From positions 1 to 64,000 of the forward strand of contig NZ_BBJS01000018.1 of the NCBI RefSeq assembly GCF_000739895.2: 64,000 nt of DNA, given 5' to 3'. Source of the stretch: Sphingomonas paucimobilis NBRC 13935. GTDB taxonomy: Bacteria; Pseudomonadota; Alphaproteobacteria; Sphingomonadales; Sphingomonadaceae. Positions 39,259 through 47,315 of this stretch are shown one piece after another; positions within the stretch are counted from its first letter, which is position 1, and each line of letters starts with the position of its first letter. The notes under the pieces were generated by a model. The model ran no database searches. It saw nothing but the letters and a program-made list of their open reading frames with translations, and was not told where the DNA came from. A program made the translations under genes and the position numbers.

Positions 39259-39568
39259 GTGGCTGTTTTATAAGCATAATGTAAAGAGCAGGTTTATCAG
39301 GAAAAGAGACGTTAGCGGATCCTCCGCTTACCGGGTGACGGCGAACATCTGTCGCAGCATGGATATCCCTGTATCGTTCGGGCCGCGCCGGAAGCCCCAT
39401 TAGGTCCCGAACAACGCTCGTAAGGCAGTCGGCTATTTGCTCGACCGGCGCATCGGCTTTCGGCATGGCGAGCACTCGGGGCGCATATATGTCGTACTCG
39501 TCCGCCGCCTCTTTGAAGCCCCGTGCGCTGATGGGGTCCCAAGCACAGGGCGGAGCGACTCGGACCAT
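39233..39568 (-). CDS. Small DUF1871-like hypothetical protein
   Basis: A 111-residue soluble protein whose centre (WDPISARGFKEAADEYDIYA, then APVEQIADCL and MGLPARPERY) resembles the small WDP-x-DEYDxYAP family found beside many unrelated genes. No catalytic role is known to me. It overlaps the start of tadG by 26 nt on the same strand. Confidence 0.5.
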   Translation of the reverse strand: MVRVAPPCAWDPISARGFKEAADEYDIYAPRVLAMPKADAPVEQIADCLTSVVRDLMGLPARPERYRDIHAATDVRRHPVSGGSANVSFPDKPALYIMLIKQPHESPIFVP

Positions 39569-39619
39569 TCATAAGCTGGTATCGTCGCTCATCACGCGAT
39601 CCTACGATCTATGCCGGAA

Positions 39620-39766
39620 GTGGGGCACGCGCTGCCCTTGGCATTTCATGCGGCCTTTCACGCAACCGGCGCCACAACATGCCAGATAGAGCCCGGCGGA
39701 ATCGGCGAGCTTGTAATCCTTCTCGGCCCCTTGTGCTTTTCGGCACTGCCTATCGGTCAGCGGTAC
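39620..39766 (-). pseudogene. P4-type tyrosine integrase, N-terminal remnant
   Basis: Reading leftwards from 39766 without an ATG, the frame gives PLTDRQCRKAQGAEKDYKLA then DSAGLYL, the characteristic N-terminus (DUF4102) of P4/bacteriophage integrases that use tRNA genes. Similarity fades after about 35 codons (GRMKCQG) and a stop follows. It lies about 155 bp beyond the 3' end of tRNA-Lys in the same orientation, the classic att-int arrangement. Confidence 0.72.
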
Positions 39767-39834
39767 GATGCCCCACTTTGAATTTCAGCGCCCCCAGTCG
39801 TGCCCCCATGGGGCGTGACATACGTGGGCACGAG

Positions 39835-39904
39835 GTGAGACACCCCGCGACACGTTCGCACCTGAAATTCTGTGGTTTAGCAAGGGCGTGAGACACGCTG
39901 CGAC
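39835..39904. repeat. Direct repeats between integrase remnant and tRNA-Lys
   Basis: GTGAGACACCCCGCGAC (39835-39851) and GTGAGACACGCTGCGAC (39888-39904) agree at 15 of 17 positions, 53 bp apart. Their place between int and the tRNA 3' end fits arm-type integrase sites. Confidence 0.45.
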
Positions 39905-39921
39905 GCCCTGAAACAACCCCG

Positions 39922-39997
39922 TGGTGGGTCCGCCGGGACTCGAACCCGGGACCTCTCGATTAAAAGTCGCTTGCTCTACCAACTGAGCTACGGACCC
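39922..39997 (-). tRNA. tRNA-Lys (anticodon UUU), anticodon stem mismatched
   Basis: A 76-nt gene with encoded CCA. The acceptor GGGTCCG/CGGACCC, D arm and T arm CCGGG/CCCGG pair fully and the loop CTTTTAA carries anticodon TTT. The anticodon stem AGCGA/TCGAG has only three pairs; positions 28-42 and 27-43 are G-A and A-G. The change lies on the 3' side, next to the integrase relic, so a past integration may have replaced the 3' half. Confidence 0.92.
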
Positions 39998-40017
39998 TCC
40001 ATCGGGGTGGAAGCGAC

Positions 40018-40506
40018 CTAGGGGCGTGGACGCCTGCGGTCAACACCATGTCGCATATGAGATATGCGACGGCCGTCACGCGGATCGCGCCAGTCTGCGG
40101 CGATCTGTGCCAGCGGATGCAGGACGAAGGCCCGGTCGGCATAGGCGATATGCGGCACGATCAGCTCCGGCGAGCGCCATTTCCCGCCCGACCAGAGGAT
40201 GATGTCGAGGTCGATCACCCGCGCGCCCCAGCGTTGCCCGCGACGCCGGCCGAAGCGCCGCTCGATGCCCTTCAGTTCGGCCAGCATCTCCGACGGGGTT
40301 AGCGCGCTTTCGACCAGGGCGGCGGCATTGGCGAAAGCTCGAATCGACGGCCCGACCGGCGCGGTGGTCAGGATCGGCGAAACCGCCGTCACCGTACCGA
40401 TCGTGACCTCCATGGCCGCAAGCGCCGCGCGGACCTCGGCATGCGGCCCGCCATGGCGTCCCGGACGGTTGGAACCCAGCGCGATGGCATAGCTTGTCGT
40501 CGTCAT
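40018..40506 (-). CDS. folK: 6-hydroxymethyl-dihydropterin pyrophosphokinase FolK
   Basis: Folate pathway enzyme, 162 residues. The N-terminal YAIALGSNRPGRHG motif, RRFGRRRGQRWGARVIDLDI (ATP and pterin binding) and IVPHIAYADRAFVLHPLA are all standard for FolK. Its start codon is head to head with the divergent uracil-DNA glycosylase gene, leaving almost no room between them. Confidence 0.95.
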   Translation of the reverse strand: MTTTSYAIALGSNRPGRHGGPHAEVRAALAAMEVTIGTVTAVSPILTTAPVGPSIRAFANAAALVESALTPSEMLAELKGIERRFGRRRGQRWGARVIDLDIILWSGGKWRSPELIVPHIAYADRAFVLHPLAQIAADWRDPRDGRRISHMRHGVDRRRPRP

Positions 40507-40528
40507 GTCCCCCGACTACCCGAGCGCG

Positions 40529-41200
40529 ATGCCCGACGCATCCTTTCCCGCCATCCCGGCACCCCTCGCCCCGATCCAGCCACCGCGCGACTGTCCGCTC
40601 TGCCCCCGACTGGTCGAGGTCCGCCATGCGGTCGCGGCGGAATATCCCACTTGGTGGAACGCCCCCGTTTATCCATTCGGCGATGGCGAAGCCTGGCTGG
40701 CGGTGGTCGGCCTTGCGCCCGGCAAGCATGGCGCGCATCGCACGGGCCGACCCTTTACCGGCGATGGCGCGGGGCCGCTGCTCTATGGCACGCTCGCCAA
40801 GTTCGGACTGGCCGAGGGGCAGTTTGATGCGCGGATCGATGATGGCCTGACGCTGACCGGCGCGGTGATCCTGAACGCGGTCAAATGCCTGCCGCCGGAG
40901 AACAAGCCGACGCCCGACGAAATCCGCACCTGTCGTTCGTTTCTGGAACAAGAGCTGGCGGCGCTGCCCCGGTTGAAGGTGGTCGTCGCGCTGGGCCAGA
41001 TCGCGCACCAGTCGGTGGTCAAGGCGCTGGGCGGCCGCCTGCCCAAGGCACGGTTCGCGCATCTCGCCGAACACCGGATGCCGGGCGGCCCGGTGGTGCT
41101 CGATAGCTATCACTGCTCGCGCTACAACCAGAATACCGGCCGCCTGACGCCCGAGATGTTCGAGGCGGTGTTTGCGCGGGCCGTGGCACTGCGGGGATGA
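40529..41200 (+). CDS. Uracil-DNA glycosylase, family 5 (UDGb) type
   Basis: DNA repair glycosylase with a probable 4Fe-4S cluster. Cys pair in CPLCPRL near the N-terminus, active-site motif VGLAPGKHGAHRTGRPFTGD and the late YHCSRYNQNTG motif match family 5 enzymes rather than Ung. The start is uncertain: an in-frame ATG at 40505 would overlap the folK start codon, so 40529 (223 residues) is preferred. Confidence 0.85.
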   Translation: MPDASFPAIPAPLAPIQPPRDCPLCPRLVEVRHAVAAEYPTWWNAPVYPFGDGEAWLAVVGLAPGKHGAHRTGRPFTGDGAGPLLYGTLAKFGLAEGQFDARIDDGLTLTGAVILNAVKCLPPENKPTPDEIRTCRSFLEQELAALPRLKVVVALGQIAHQSVVKALGGRLPKARFAHLAEHRMPGGPVVLDSYHCSRYNQNTGRLTPEMFEAVFARAVALRG

Positions 41201-41238
41201 TCCCATTCCTCCCAAGCTTGGCTCGGGGAGGAGCAGCT

Positions 41239-42087
41239 TCAGATATCCTGCACCAGCCGGCCGTACAGTTCCGGCCGACGGTCGCGGAAGAAGCCGAAGG
41301 CGGCGCGGTGGCGCTTGACCCGGTCGAGGTCGAGCGTCGCGACGATCACGCCCTCTTCCTCGCGGTCCAGCTCGGCCAGGATGTCGCCGCGCTCGTCGCA
41401 AATGAAGCTGGTGCCGTAGAAGGTCTGGCCATGTTCGCAGCCGACGCGGTTGGCCGCGACGATCGGCACCACGTTGGACACGGCATGGCCGAGCATCGCG
41501 CGCCGCCACAGCCGCGCGGTGTCGAGGCTGTCGTCATGCGGCTCGCTGCCGATCGCCGTGGGGTAGAACAGGATCTCGGCGCCCATCAGCATCATCGCGC
41601 GCGCCGTCTCGGGATACCATTGGTCCCAGCATATGCCGACGCCCAGCTTGGTCGCGGGGCCGTCCCACACCTTGAACCCGGTATTGCCGGGGCGGAAATA
41701 GAATTTCTCCTCATAGCCCGGACCGTCCGGAATATGGCTCTTGCGATAGACGCCCGCGACCTGGCCGTCCGGGTTGATCATCGCCAGCGAGTTGTAATGA
41801 TGCGGCCCGTCCGCCTCGAAGAAGCTGGTCGGAATATGGACCTTCAGCTCGGACGCCAGCGCCTGCATCGCCAACACCGCCTTATGCTCGGCGGTCGGCT
41901 TGGCGTTGCTGAACAGTCCCTCGTCCTCGACGCGGCAGAAATATTCGCCCTCGAACAATTCGGGCGGCAGGATCACCTGCGCGCCCCGGGCGGCCGCCTC
42001 ACGGACGAGGCGCGAGACCTCGGCGATGTTGCGGTCGATATCGGCGGTGAAGGCCAGTTGCAGCGCGGCGACGGTGATCTGGGTCAT
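41239..42087 (-). CDS. aguB: N-carbamoylputrescine amidase AguB
   Basis: Nitrilase-superfamily amidase of 282 residues that converts N-carbamoylputrescine to putrescine, CO2 and ammonia. The Glu-Lys-Cys triad appears in LPPELFEGEYF, YRKSHIPDGPGY and GICWDQWYPE. The high conservation of these segments fits AguB specifically. The partner aguA lies about 1.7 kb upstream on the same strand, with two other genes between. Confidence 0.93.
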   Translation of the reverse strand: MTQITVAALQLAFTADIDRNIAEVSRLVREAAARGAQVILPPELFEGEYFCRVEDEGLFSNAKPTAEHKAVLAMQALASELKVHIPTSFFEADGPHHYNSLAMINPDGQVAGVYRKSHIPDGPGYEEKFYFRPGNTGFKVWDGPATKLGVGICWDQWYPETARAMMLMGAEILFYPTAIGSEPHDDSLDTARLWRRAMLGHAVSNVVPIVAANRVGCEHGQTFYGTSFICDERGDILAELDREEEGVIVATLDLDRVKRHRAAFGFFRDRRPELYGRLVQDI

Positions 42088-42120
42088 GGCCCCGCCCTTT
42101 AATGGCTCGCACGCGGCGCG

Positions 42121-43161
42121 TCACCCCGCTTCCGCGTCCAGCCGGGCTTGCAGGGCGTCGAGAAAGGGCCCCGGCTCATCGAGCCGAAACGCCACCGCGC
42201 GGACCGGAATGCGCCGCCGCCACAACCGCGGCGGCAGGGGCGTGGACAGGCGGAGCAATATATTGGGCCAGGCGAGCAGCGCGATGTTCCAGCTGTCGGG
42301 CGCGCGCACCGTCTCGCCATCGGGATGCGCGGTCACGCCAGCGATCGCGTCATAGGGAATGGTCCGATCGACCAGGAACCCGGCGCGCAGCCGCACGCCC
42401 GTCGCGGTCAGCAGGACCGGCGCCAGCCGCAGCGACTTGATGAGCCCGATCAGATAGAGGAGCGACACGTCGCTGACGACGGACAGGATCAGCGCCACCG
42501 TCCGGCTCCAATGCGCGACGAGCAGATGGGTGACCCCGATCTCGATGCAGGACAGGATCAGCAACGCGATCATCATCGGCTGGAGATGCCGGTGATAGGC
42601 AAAGCCCCGCGTGTCCGCCGGGATATCGGGCGCCGCACCCCAGCGGAACAGCGCCAGATGAAGCAACCGGATTTCGCCCAGTGCCAGCCGTACCAGCGGC
42701 CGGGGCATGATCTCGGCGAAGAGAAGGAGCCAGCGATCCGGCTCGGCCGGATTCCACTGCCGAATGCGCGCCGTAACCCGCCACAGCCCCCAGCCGCCAT
42801 GCAGGGCGATCGCCACGGCCGGTACAGCGATGGCCCATGGCATGGCAAGCAGCGCCGCTCGAACGGGAGGTGGCGACAGGCTGAGCACCGCCATGCCGGC
42901 CGAAGCCATGGCGGCGATCCCCGCTCGCCAGCCGGGGCGACGCGTGCGTCCCAATAGCCCCAGCATCATCGCGTCCGAGGCGATCCACAGGAATAGCAAA
43001 GCCGCCACCCGCGGATGGGCGGCGGCGATCGGCAAGCGAAGCAGCGCGGCGGCCATGGCAATGACCAGCGGCGGTGCGATCGCCGCCATGCGCGAACGAT
43101 CGACATAGCGGGCGGATCGAACGGCGGTCACGGCGACTCCCCTGCTTTGCGGCTTGGCCAT
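42121..43161 (-). CDS. Polytopic membrane protein with C-terminal PH-like part
   Basis: A 346-residue protein with about seven hydrophobic helices in the first 240 residues, then a soluble C-terminal part (TATGVRLRAGFLVDRTIPYD and onward) that looks like a bacterial PH-type domain. No family recognised. The start at 43161 (MAKPQSRG) is chosen because upstream in-frame sequence is not protein-like and overlaps the neighbouring gene. It sits between aguB and the hemerythrin-like gene. Confidence 0.6.
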   Translation of the reverse strand: MAKPQSRGVAVTAVRSARYVDRSRMAAIAPPLVIAMAAALLRLPIAAAHPRVAALLFLWIASDAMMLGLLGRTRRPGWRAGIAAMASAGMAVLSLSPPPVRAALLAMPWAIAVPAVAIALHGGWGLWRVTARIRQWNPAEPDRWLLLFAEIMPRPLVRLALGEIRLLHLALFRWGAAPDIPADTRGFAYHRHLQPMMIALLILSCIEIGVTHLLVAHWSRTVALILSVVSDVSLLYLIGLIKSLRLAPVLLTATGVRLRAGFLVDRTIPYDAIAGVTAHPDGETVRAPDSWNIALLAWPNILLRLSTPLPPRLWRRRIPVRAVAFRLDEPGPFLDALQARLDAEAG

Positions 43162-43184
43162 GCTAGACCGCGCCGCGCCGCCCG

Positions 43185-43637
43185 TCACGCCGATTGGGCT
43201 GGGATCGCCGCCGGATCGGACAGGATATGGCGCAGGGCCACGGGGTAGAAATGCTTCATTTTCTGGTCGCACAATGCCACCAGACGGCGGTTGAGCTGCC
43301 GCGTCACGATGACATAGTCGTTCCACCGCTCCTCGATCGCCCGTGCGGTCCACACGCCGATATGTTCGGAATAGGCCAGGCGCAGATTGCGGGTTTCGAT
43401 GACGATCGCTTCGCACCCGGCGATGCTGGCCATCAACCGCCGTTCGCGCAGTGGGGTCAGAAGCACCTCATCCTCGGTCTTGAGATGCTTGGCAACGACC
43501 CGCGCGATCTGCATCCGTGCCGCCCCGACAACCGATGCGACTTCGGCATAAGGCTTGTCGAACAAGATCAGCAGGGCATCCACCGCTTCGGCGATCTCGT
43601 CATGCTGACCTCGGAGCAGCTCCATCGTAACTTTCAA
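43185..43637 (-). CDS. Hemerythrin-like (HHE) four-helix protein
   Basis: A 150-residue all-helical protein with His/Glu pairs placed as in HHE cation-binding domains: RGQHDEIAE, KHLKTEDEVLL, YSEHIG and KHFYP. It could bind a di-iron centre and sense oxygen or nitric oxide, though one or two canonical ligands are less clear than in typical members. Cytoplasmic. Confidence 0.65.
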   Translation of the reverse strand: MKVTMELLRGQHDEIAEAVDALLILFDKPYAEVASVVGAARMQIARVVAKHLKTEDEVLLTPLRERRLMASIAGCEAIVIETRNLRLAYSEHIGVWTARAIEERWNDYVIVTRQLNRRLVALCDQKMKHFYPVALRHILSDPAAIPAQSA

Positions 43638-43723
43638 GGCGCGCCCCCGATCCCAGAATGGTGATCGGCCCTATTATGCAGGTTTCGGTTTATGGCGGGT
43701 AAAGGCCCGTCCCCGAGCGGACG

Positions 43724-43763
43724 TAAAAAAGCCCGCGCTTCGCCGGGGAAGCGCGGGCTTTGG
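43724..43763 (-). terminator. Rho-independent terminator of aguA
   Basis: AAAGCCCGCGCTTC pairs with GAAGCGCGGGCTTT across a 6-nt loop and is followed on the minus strand by a T-run. It lies 14 bp after the aguA stop, closing the M28-aguA transcript. Confidence 0.9.
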
Positions 43764-43777
43764 ATCAGTGGCAGCGA

Positions 43778-44773
43778 TCAGGCCGGAATCTGCTGCGAAA
43801 TACAGTGAAAGCTGCCGCCGCCGGTCAGGATCGCATCGGCGCGCAGGCCCACCACCTGACGATCGGGGAAGATCGCCTGGATCGCCGCGACGCCGGCCTC
43901 GTCATTGTCGGTGCCATAGATGGGCACGACCACCGCCGCATTGCCGATATAGAAGTTCATATAGCTGGCCGGCACGATCTCTTCATCGCGCAGGACGCGG
44001 CCCGGCGACGGGATCGTCACCACGTCCAACCCGGCCGCCTTGGCGGTGCGCTGGGCGGCGGCATAGACCTGCCAATTGGGGTCGTTCTCCGCCGCCTCGG
44101 GGATCGCGACGCGGTTCGGCCCGACGAAGCGCGCCAGATTGTCGACATGGCCGTCGGTATGATCGTTCAGCAGCCCGTCGCCCAGCCAGACCACGCGGGT
44201 CAGCCCCAAATCCTCGGCCAGCCGCTGCTCGATCGTGGCTTCGTCCAGCTCGGGGTTGCGGTTGGGGTTGAGCAGGCACTGGCGCGTGGTCACGACCAGA
44301 CCGGTGCCGTCGCCATCGATCGCGCCCCCTTCCAGCACCCAGTCGCATGCCGTGGCGGCGAGGCCGCGATCCTCGGCCAGCCGCCCGCCGACCGTGTCGT
44401 CGCCAGGCAGATCGTATTTCCCGCCCCAGCCGTTGAACTGGAACAGCCGGGCCGAGCCGTCGCCGGTGACGATCGGCCCGGTATCGCGCAGCCAGATGTC
44501 GCCGAACGGCTGTACCACCACGTCCGCCACATTGCCCGCCATGGCGCGCGCCGCATCCGCCGCCTCGCCATCGGCGGCGACCAGGATCACCCGTTCGCCC
44601 CGGCCATCGGCATGAACCGCACGCGCAAAGGCCAACACCTCCTCACGCGCAGGCTCCAGATCCTCTTCCCATAATTCGGGATGGCTGGGGAAACCGATCC
44701 AGACGGCGGCATGGGGCGCCCATTCGGCGGGCGGGGGCATGGTCCGGGAAGACGTGGTGGAGGGCGTCGTCAC
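43778..44773 (-). CDS. aguA: Agmatine deiminase AguA
   Basis: Hydrolyses agmatine to N-carbamoylputrescine and ammonia, the step before AguB. The 331 residues begin at a GTG (44773) that overlaps the M28 peptidase stop. The catalytic Cys is in GGGSFHCISQQIP near the C-terminus; GDIWLRDTGP, WGGKY and NDHTDGHVDN supply the guanidino-binding and His residues. A rho-independent terminator follows. Confidence 0.95.
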   Translation of the reverse strand: MTTPSTTSSRTMPPPAEWAPHAAVWIGFPSHPELWEEDLEPAREEVLAFARAVHADGRGERVILVAADGEAADAARAMAGNVADVVVQPFGDIWLRDTGPIVTGDGSARLFQFNGWGGKYDLPGDDTVGGRLAEDRGLAATACDWVLEGGAIDGDGTGLVVTTRQCLLNPNRNPELDEATIEQRLAEDLGLTRVVWLGDGLLNDHTDGHVDNLARFVGPNRVAIPEAAENDPNWQVYAAAQRTAKAAGLDVVTIPSPGRVLRDEEIVPASYMNFYIGNAAVVVPIYGTDNDEAGVAAIQAIFPDRQVVGLRADAILTGGGSFHCISQQIPA

Positions 44774-46401
44774 TGGGCGTTCTTCCTGCTCTTGTCTCGA
44801 ATGCCGCGAAATTCGGCGGTGGGATACCAATTGGGCCACAGGCCCGGCCGGTCGGCCAGCGTCCTGCCAAGTTGGTAATAGACGGTCAAATCCTCCAAGG
44901 CACCCGTCCAATCCCAGCGGGGATCATATTCGTCCGCCGGCTTGTGATAGCGATGCGCGACATAATCGTCGCTAGCCGCCTTGCCCGCCGCCTTGCCGCC
45001 AACGACCTTGTCCTCACCCGATCCGCCATCGAGCATCGGCACCCCCAGCTTGGCGAAGGAGAAATGGTCCGAGCGGTAATAGCCGCCACGCTCGGGATTG
45101 GCCTCCTCGCCGATATAGCGGCCTTGCGCCTTTACGAAGGGCACGGCCAGATCCTCGATCTCGGACTTGCCCTTGCCGACCAGCACGAAGTCCTTGGATC
45201 GGCCCGAGATGTTCAGCCCGTCCATGTTCACCCCGCCGACCGTGCGCGCGAGCGGGAAGACCGGATGCTGCGCATAAAAGCCCGAGCCCAGCAGCCCGCT
45301 TTCCTCCGCCGTCACCGCCAGGAACGCGATCGAGCGCTTGGCCGGCCCCGCCTTGGCTTGCGCCTCGGCCAGCGCGACCAGCCCGGCGATCCCGCTCGCA
45401 TTGTCGAGCGCGCCGTTGCAGATATCGTCGCCGTCCACCGCATCGCAGCGGCCCAGATGGTCCCAATGCGCCGAATAGAGGACATAGTCATCGGGCTCGG
45501 CCGTGCCGGGCAGGACGCCGATGACGTTCTTCGATGCCTGACGCCGAATCGCGTTGCCGAAGCCGCCCGACAGGGTCAGCCCCAGCGGCACCGCCTTGAA
45601 CCCCTTGGTCTGCGCCGCCCTGGTCAGGGTGGCCAGGTCACGCCCCGCCGCCGTCAGGATGCGCTCGGCGACCGGCTGCTGAATCCAGCCGATGACCTGG
45701 CTCTGGTCGGCATGATCGCCGGGCTCGTCCAGTTCGAGCTGCGGTCCGGTCCAGGAGGATTGCACCACCGCCCAGGGGTAAGCGGCCGGCTCGGTCTGAT
45801 GCACGATTAGCGCGGCGGCGGCACCGTGCTTGGCGGCGTTCTCGAACTTGTACGGCCAGCGGCCATACCAGGTCATCGCCCGCCCCTCGAACGGCCCCTC
45901 GCGTCCCATGGTCTGCCAATCGGGATCGTTGACCAGGATCACCACCGTCTTGCCGCGCACATCGACCCCGGCATAATCGTCCCAGCCCTTTTCGGGCGCG
46001 GTGATGCCGTATCCGACGAATACCATCTCGCTGTTGTTCAGATCGATCTTGGGCGTCACGCGATAGGTGCCGACGACCATATCGCGGCGATAGTCGAGCG
46101 AAATGGGGGCGCCCTTGCCCGCCACGGTGAAGGGGCGGACGTCGGTGGCGGTGATCTCGACCATCGGCACGTCCTGGGTCCAACTACCCTTGTTGCCCGG
46201 CTTCAACCCGGCCTTTTGAAAGCGCTCGATGATGTAGGCGACGGTCTTGTCCTCCGCCGGCGTGGTCGGCGCGCGGCCTTCATATTCATCCGAGGACAGG
46301 ACCTGTGTGACGGTCTTCAGCGTCTCGACCGAGATGTCGGGCTTGTCCTGCGCGATCGCGGTGCCGGAGAGCAGGAGGGACAATAGGACCAGACGGCGCA
46401 T
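44770..46401 (-). CDS. Secreted M28-family metallopeptidase with PA domain
   Basis: Exported zinc aminopeptidase of 543 residues. The signal peptide ends SGTAIAQ near residue 18. The inserted protease-associated domain (VVILVNDPDW onward) precedes the catalytic part, whose zinc ligands are in YSAHWDHLG, GALDNASG, VTAEESGLLGS, VNMDG and HRYHKPADEYD. Probably releases amino acids from peptides in the periplasm. Translationally coupled to aguA by a 4-nt overlap; the reason is unclear. Confidence 0.9.
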   Translation of the reverse strand: MRRLVLLSLLLSGTAIAQDKPDISVETLKTVTQVLSSDEYEGRAPTTPAEDKTVAYIIERFQKAGLKPGNKGSWTQDVPMVEITATDVRPFTVAGKGAPISLDYRRDMVVGTYRVTPKIDLNNSEMVFVGYGITAPEKGWDDYAGVDVRGKTVVILVNDPDWQTMGREGPFEGRAMTWYGRWPYKFENAAKHGAAAALIVHQTEPAAYPWAVVQSSWTGPQLELDEPGDHADQSQVIGWIQQPVAERILTAAGRDLATLTRAAQTKGFKAVPLGLTLSGGFGNAIRRQASKNVIGVLPGTAEPDDYVLYSAHWDHLGRCDAVDGDDICNGALDNASGIAGLVALAEAQAKAGPAKRSIAFLAVTAEESGLLGSGFYAQHPVFPLARTVGGVNMDGLNISGRSKDFVLVGKGKSEIEDLAVPFVKAQGRYIGEEANPERGGYYRSDHFSFAKLGVPMLDGGSGEDKVVGGKAAGKAASDDYVAHRYHKPADEYDPRWDWTGALEDLTVYYQLGRTLADRPGLWPNWYPTAEFRGIRDKSRKNAQ

Positions 46402-46466
46402 GACGATTTCCCCTTGTGTTTGGGGATGTTGTGCCCGGCCGATAGGTGAGGAGCAATAGCAAGCCG

Positions 46467-47315
46467 TCAGGACGACAGCGTGACCCGGCCCTTGCCCATC
46501 GTCATGGTGCAGAACCGCATCCGTCCCTCAAACCAAGGCGTCACGAGCAAATGGGGCATGGCCAATGCCGCGATGCCGGCGAAAAGCGCCCGGATGCCGG
46601 TGCCTTCCCGATAGAAAAAAAGCGCGCCGACCGATGCGGCGATGATGATCGCCGCCAAAAGAATGGGCGCGACCGCTCTGACATAGGCGCGGTAGCTCGC
46701 GCAGCCGATCTCCGCACGCCGTATATCGGTCTGCGGCAGCGCATGAAGTACGAGAAAGCCGACGGAGAAGCCGACCAAGGGCGGCAGGATCAGCAGGGCG
46801 CCTGTGCCGATCAACAGGTGTCCGTCGCGACGTTGAAGGGCCAATGCCAGAACGAAGGCCGCTGCAACACCTCCCATGATACTCGCCATGGAAAGGGCCA
46901 GAGGCGCAATCTCGTTACCCGCCGCAAAGGAAAGGATGATCCCATAGCCCTGCTGGTGCAGAACGGCCGGGGTCGTCACCAGAAAGAGGCCCCGCGCCAC
47001 GCGCTCCCACAACGAGCCGTCCGGCGCGTCCTCCACCCCGAAATGGATGGCCGACGCGATCAGGAACAGCGGCAGTGCAACCTGCGGATAGCCCGTCCAC
47101 CAGGCCAGACAGATCAGGGATATTGCTGCGTAGAGTATCAGGAATAATGGTCGACGACGTGGTTCGACGATTGCCAGGTCGCTGGCTCCGTGCGCCATGC
47201 CGACGACGCCGATCGCCAGGATCGCGAAGCCCAGCTGGATCAGGAGCGACCCAAAGGAGGCGGCCAGCGCCGCCCCCGTCAAGATGGTCCAGCCGATCGC
47301 CGGGGTTCGATTCAT
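46467..47315 (-). CDS. blh: Beta-carotene 15,15'-dioxygenase, Brp/Blh family
   Basis: Integral membrane iron enzyme that cleaves beta-carotene into two retinals. The 282 residues form about seven helices with the family's conserved His in GMAHGASDLAI, AIHFGVEDA, FLVLHALPQT and LAMPHLLVTP. It directly follows and overlaps the rhodopsin gene (TGATG), so chromophore supply and opsin are made together. Carotenoid synthesis genes are not in the window. Confidence 0.93.
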   Translation of the reverse strand: MNRTPAIGWTILTGAALAASFGSLLIQLGFAILAIGVVGMAHGASDLAIVEPRRRPLFLILYAAISLICLAWWTGYPQVALPLFLIASAIHFGVEDAPDGSLWERVARGLFLVTTPAVLHQQGYGIILSFAAGNEIAPLALSMASIMGGVAAAFVLALALQRRDGHLLIGTGALLILPPLVGFSVGFLVLHALPQTDIRRAEIGCASYRAYVRAVAPILLAAIIIAASVGALFFYREGTGIRALFAGIAALAMPHLLVTPWFEGRMRFCTMTMGKGRVTLSS

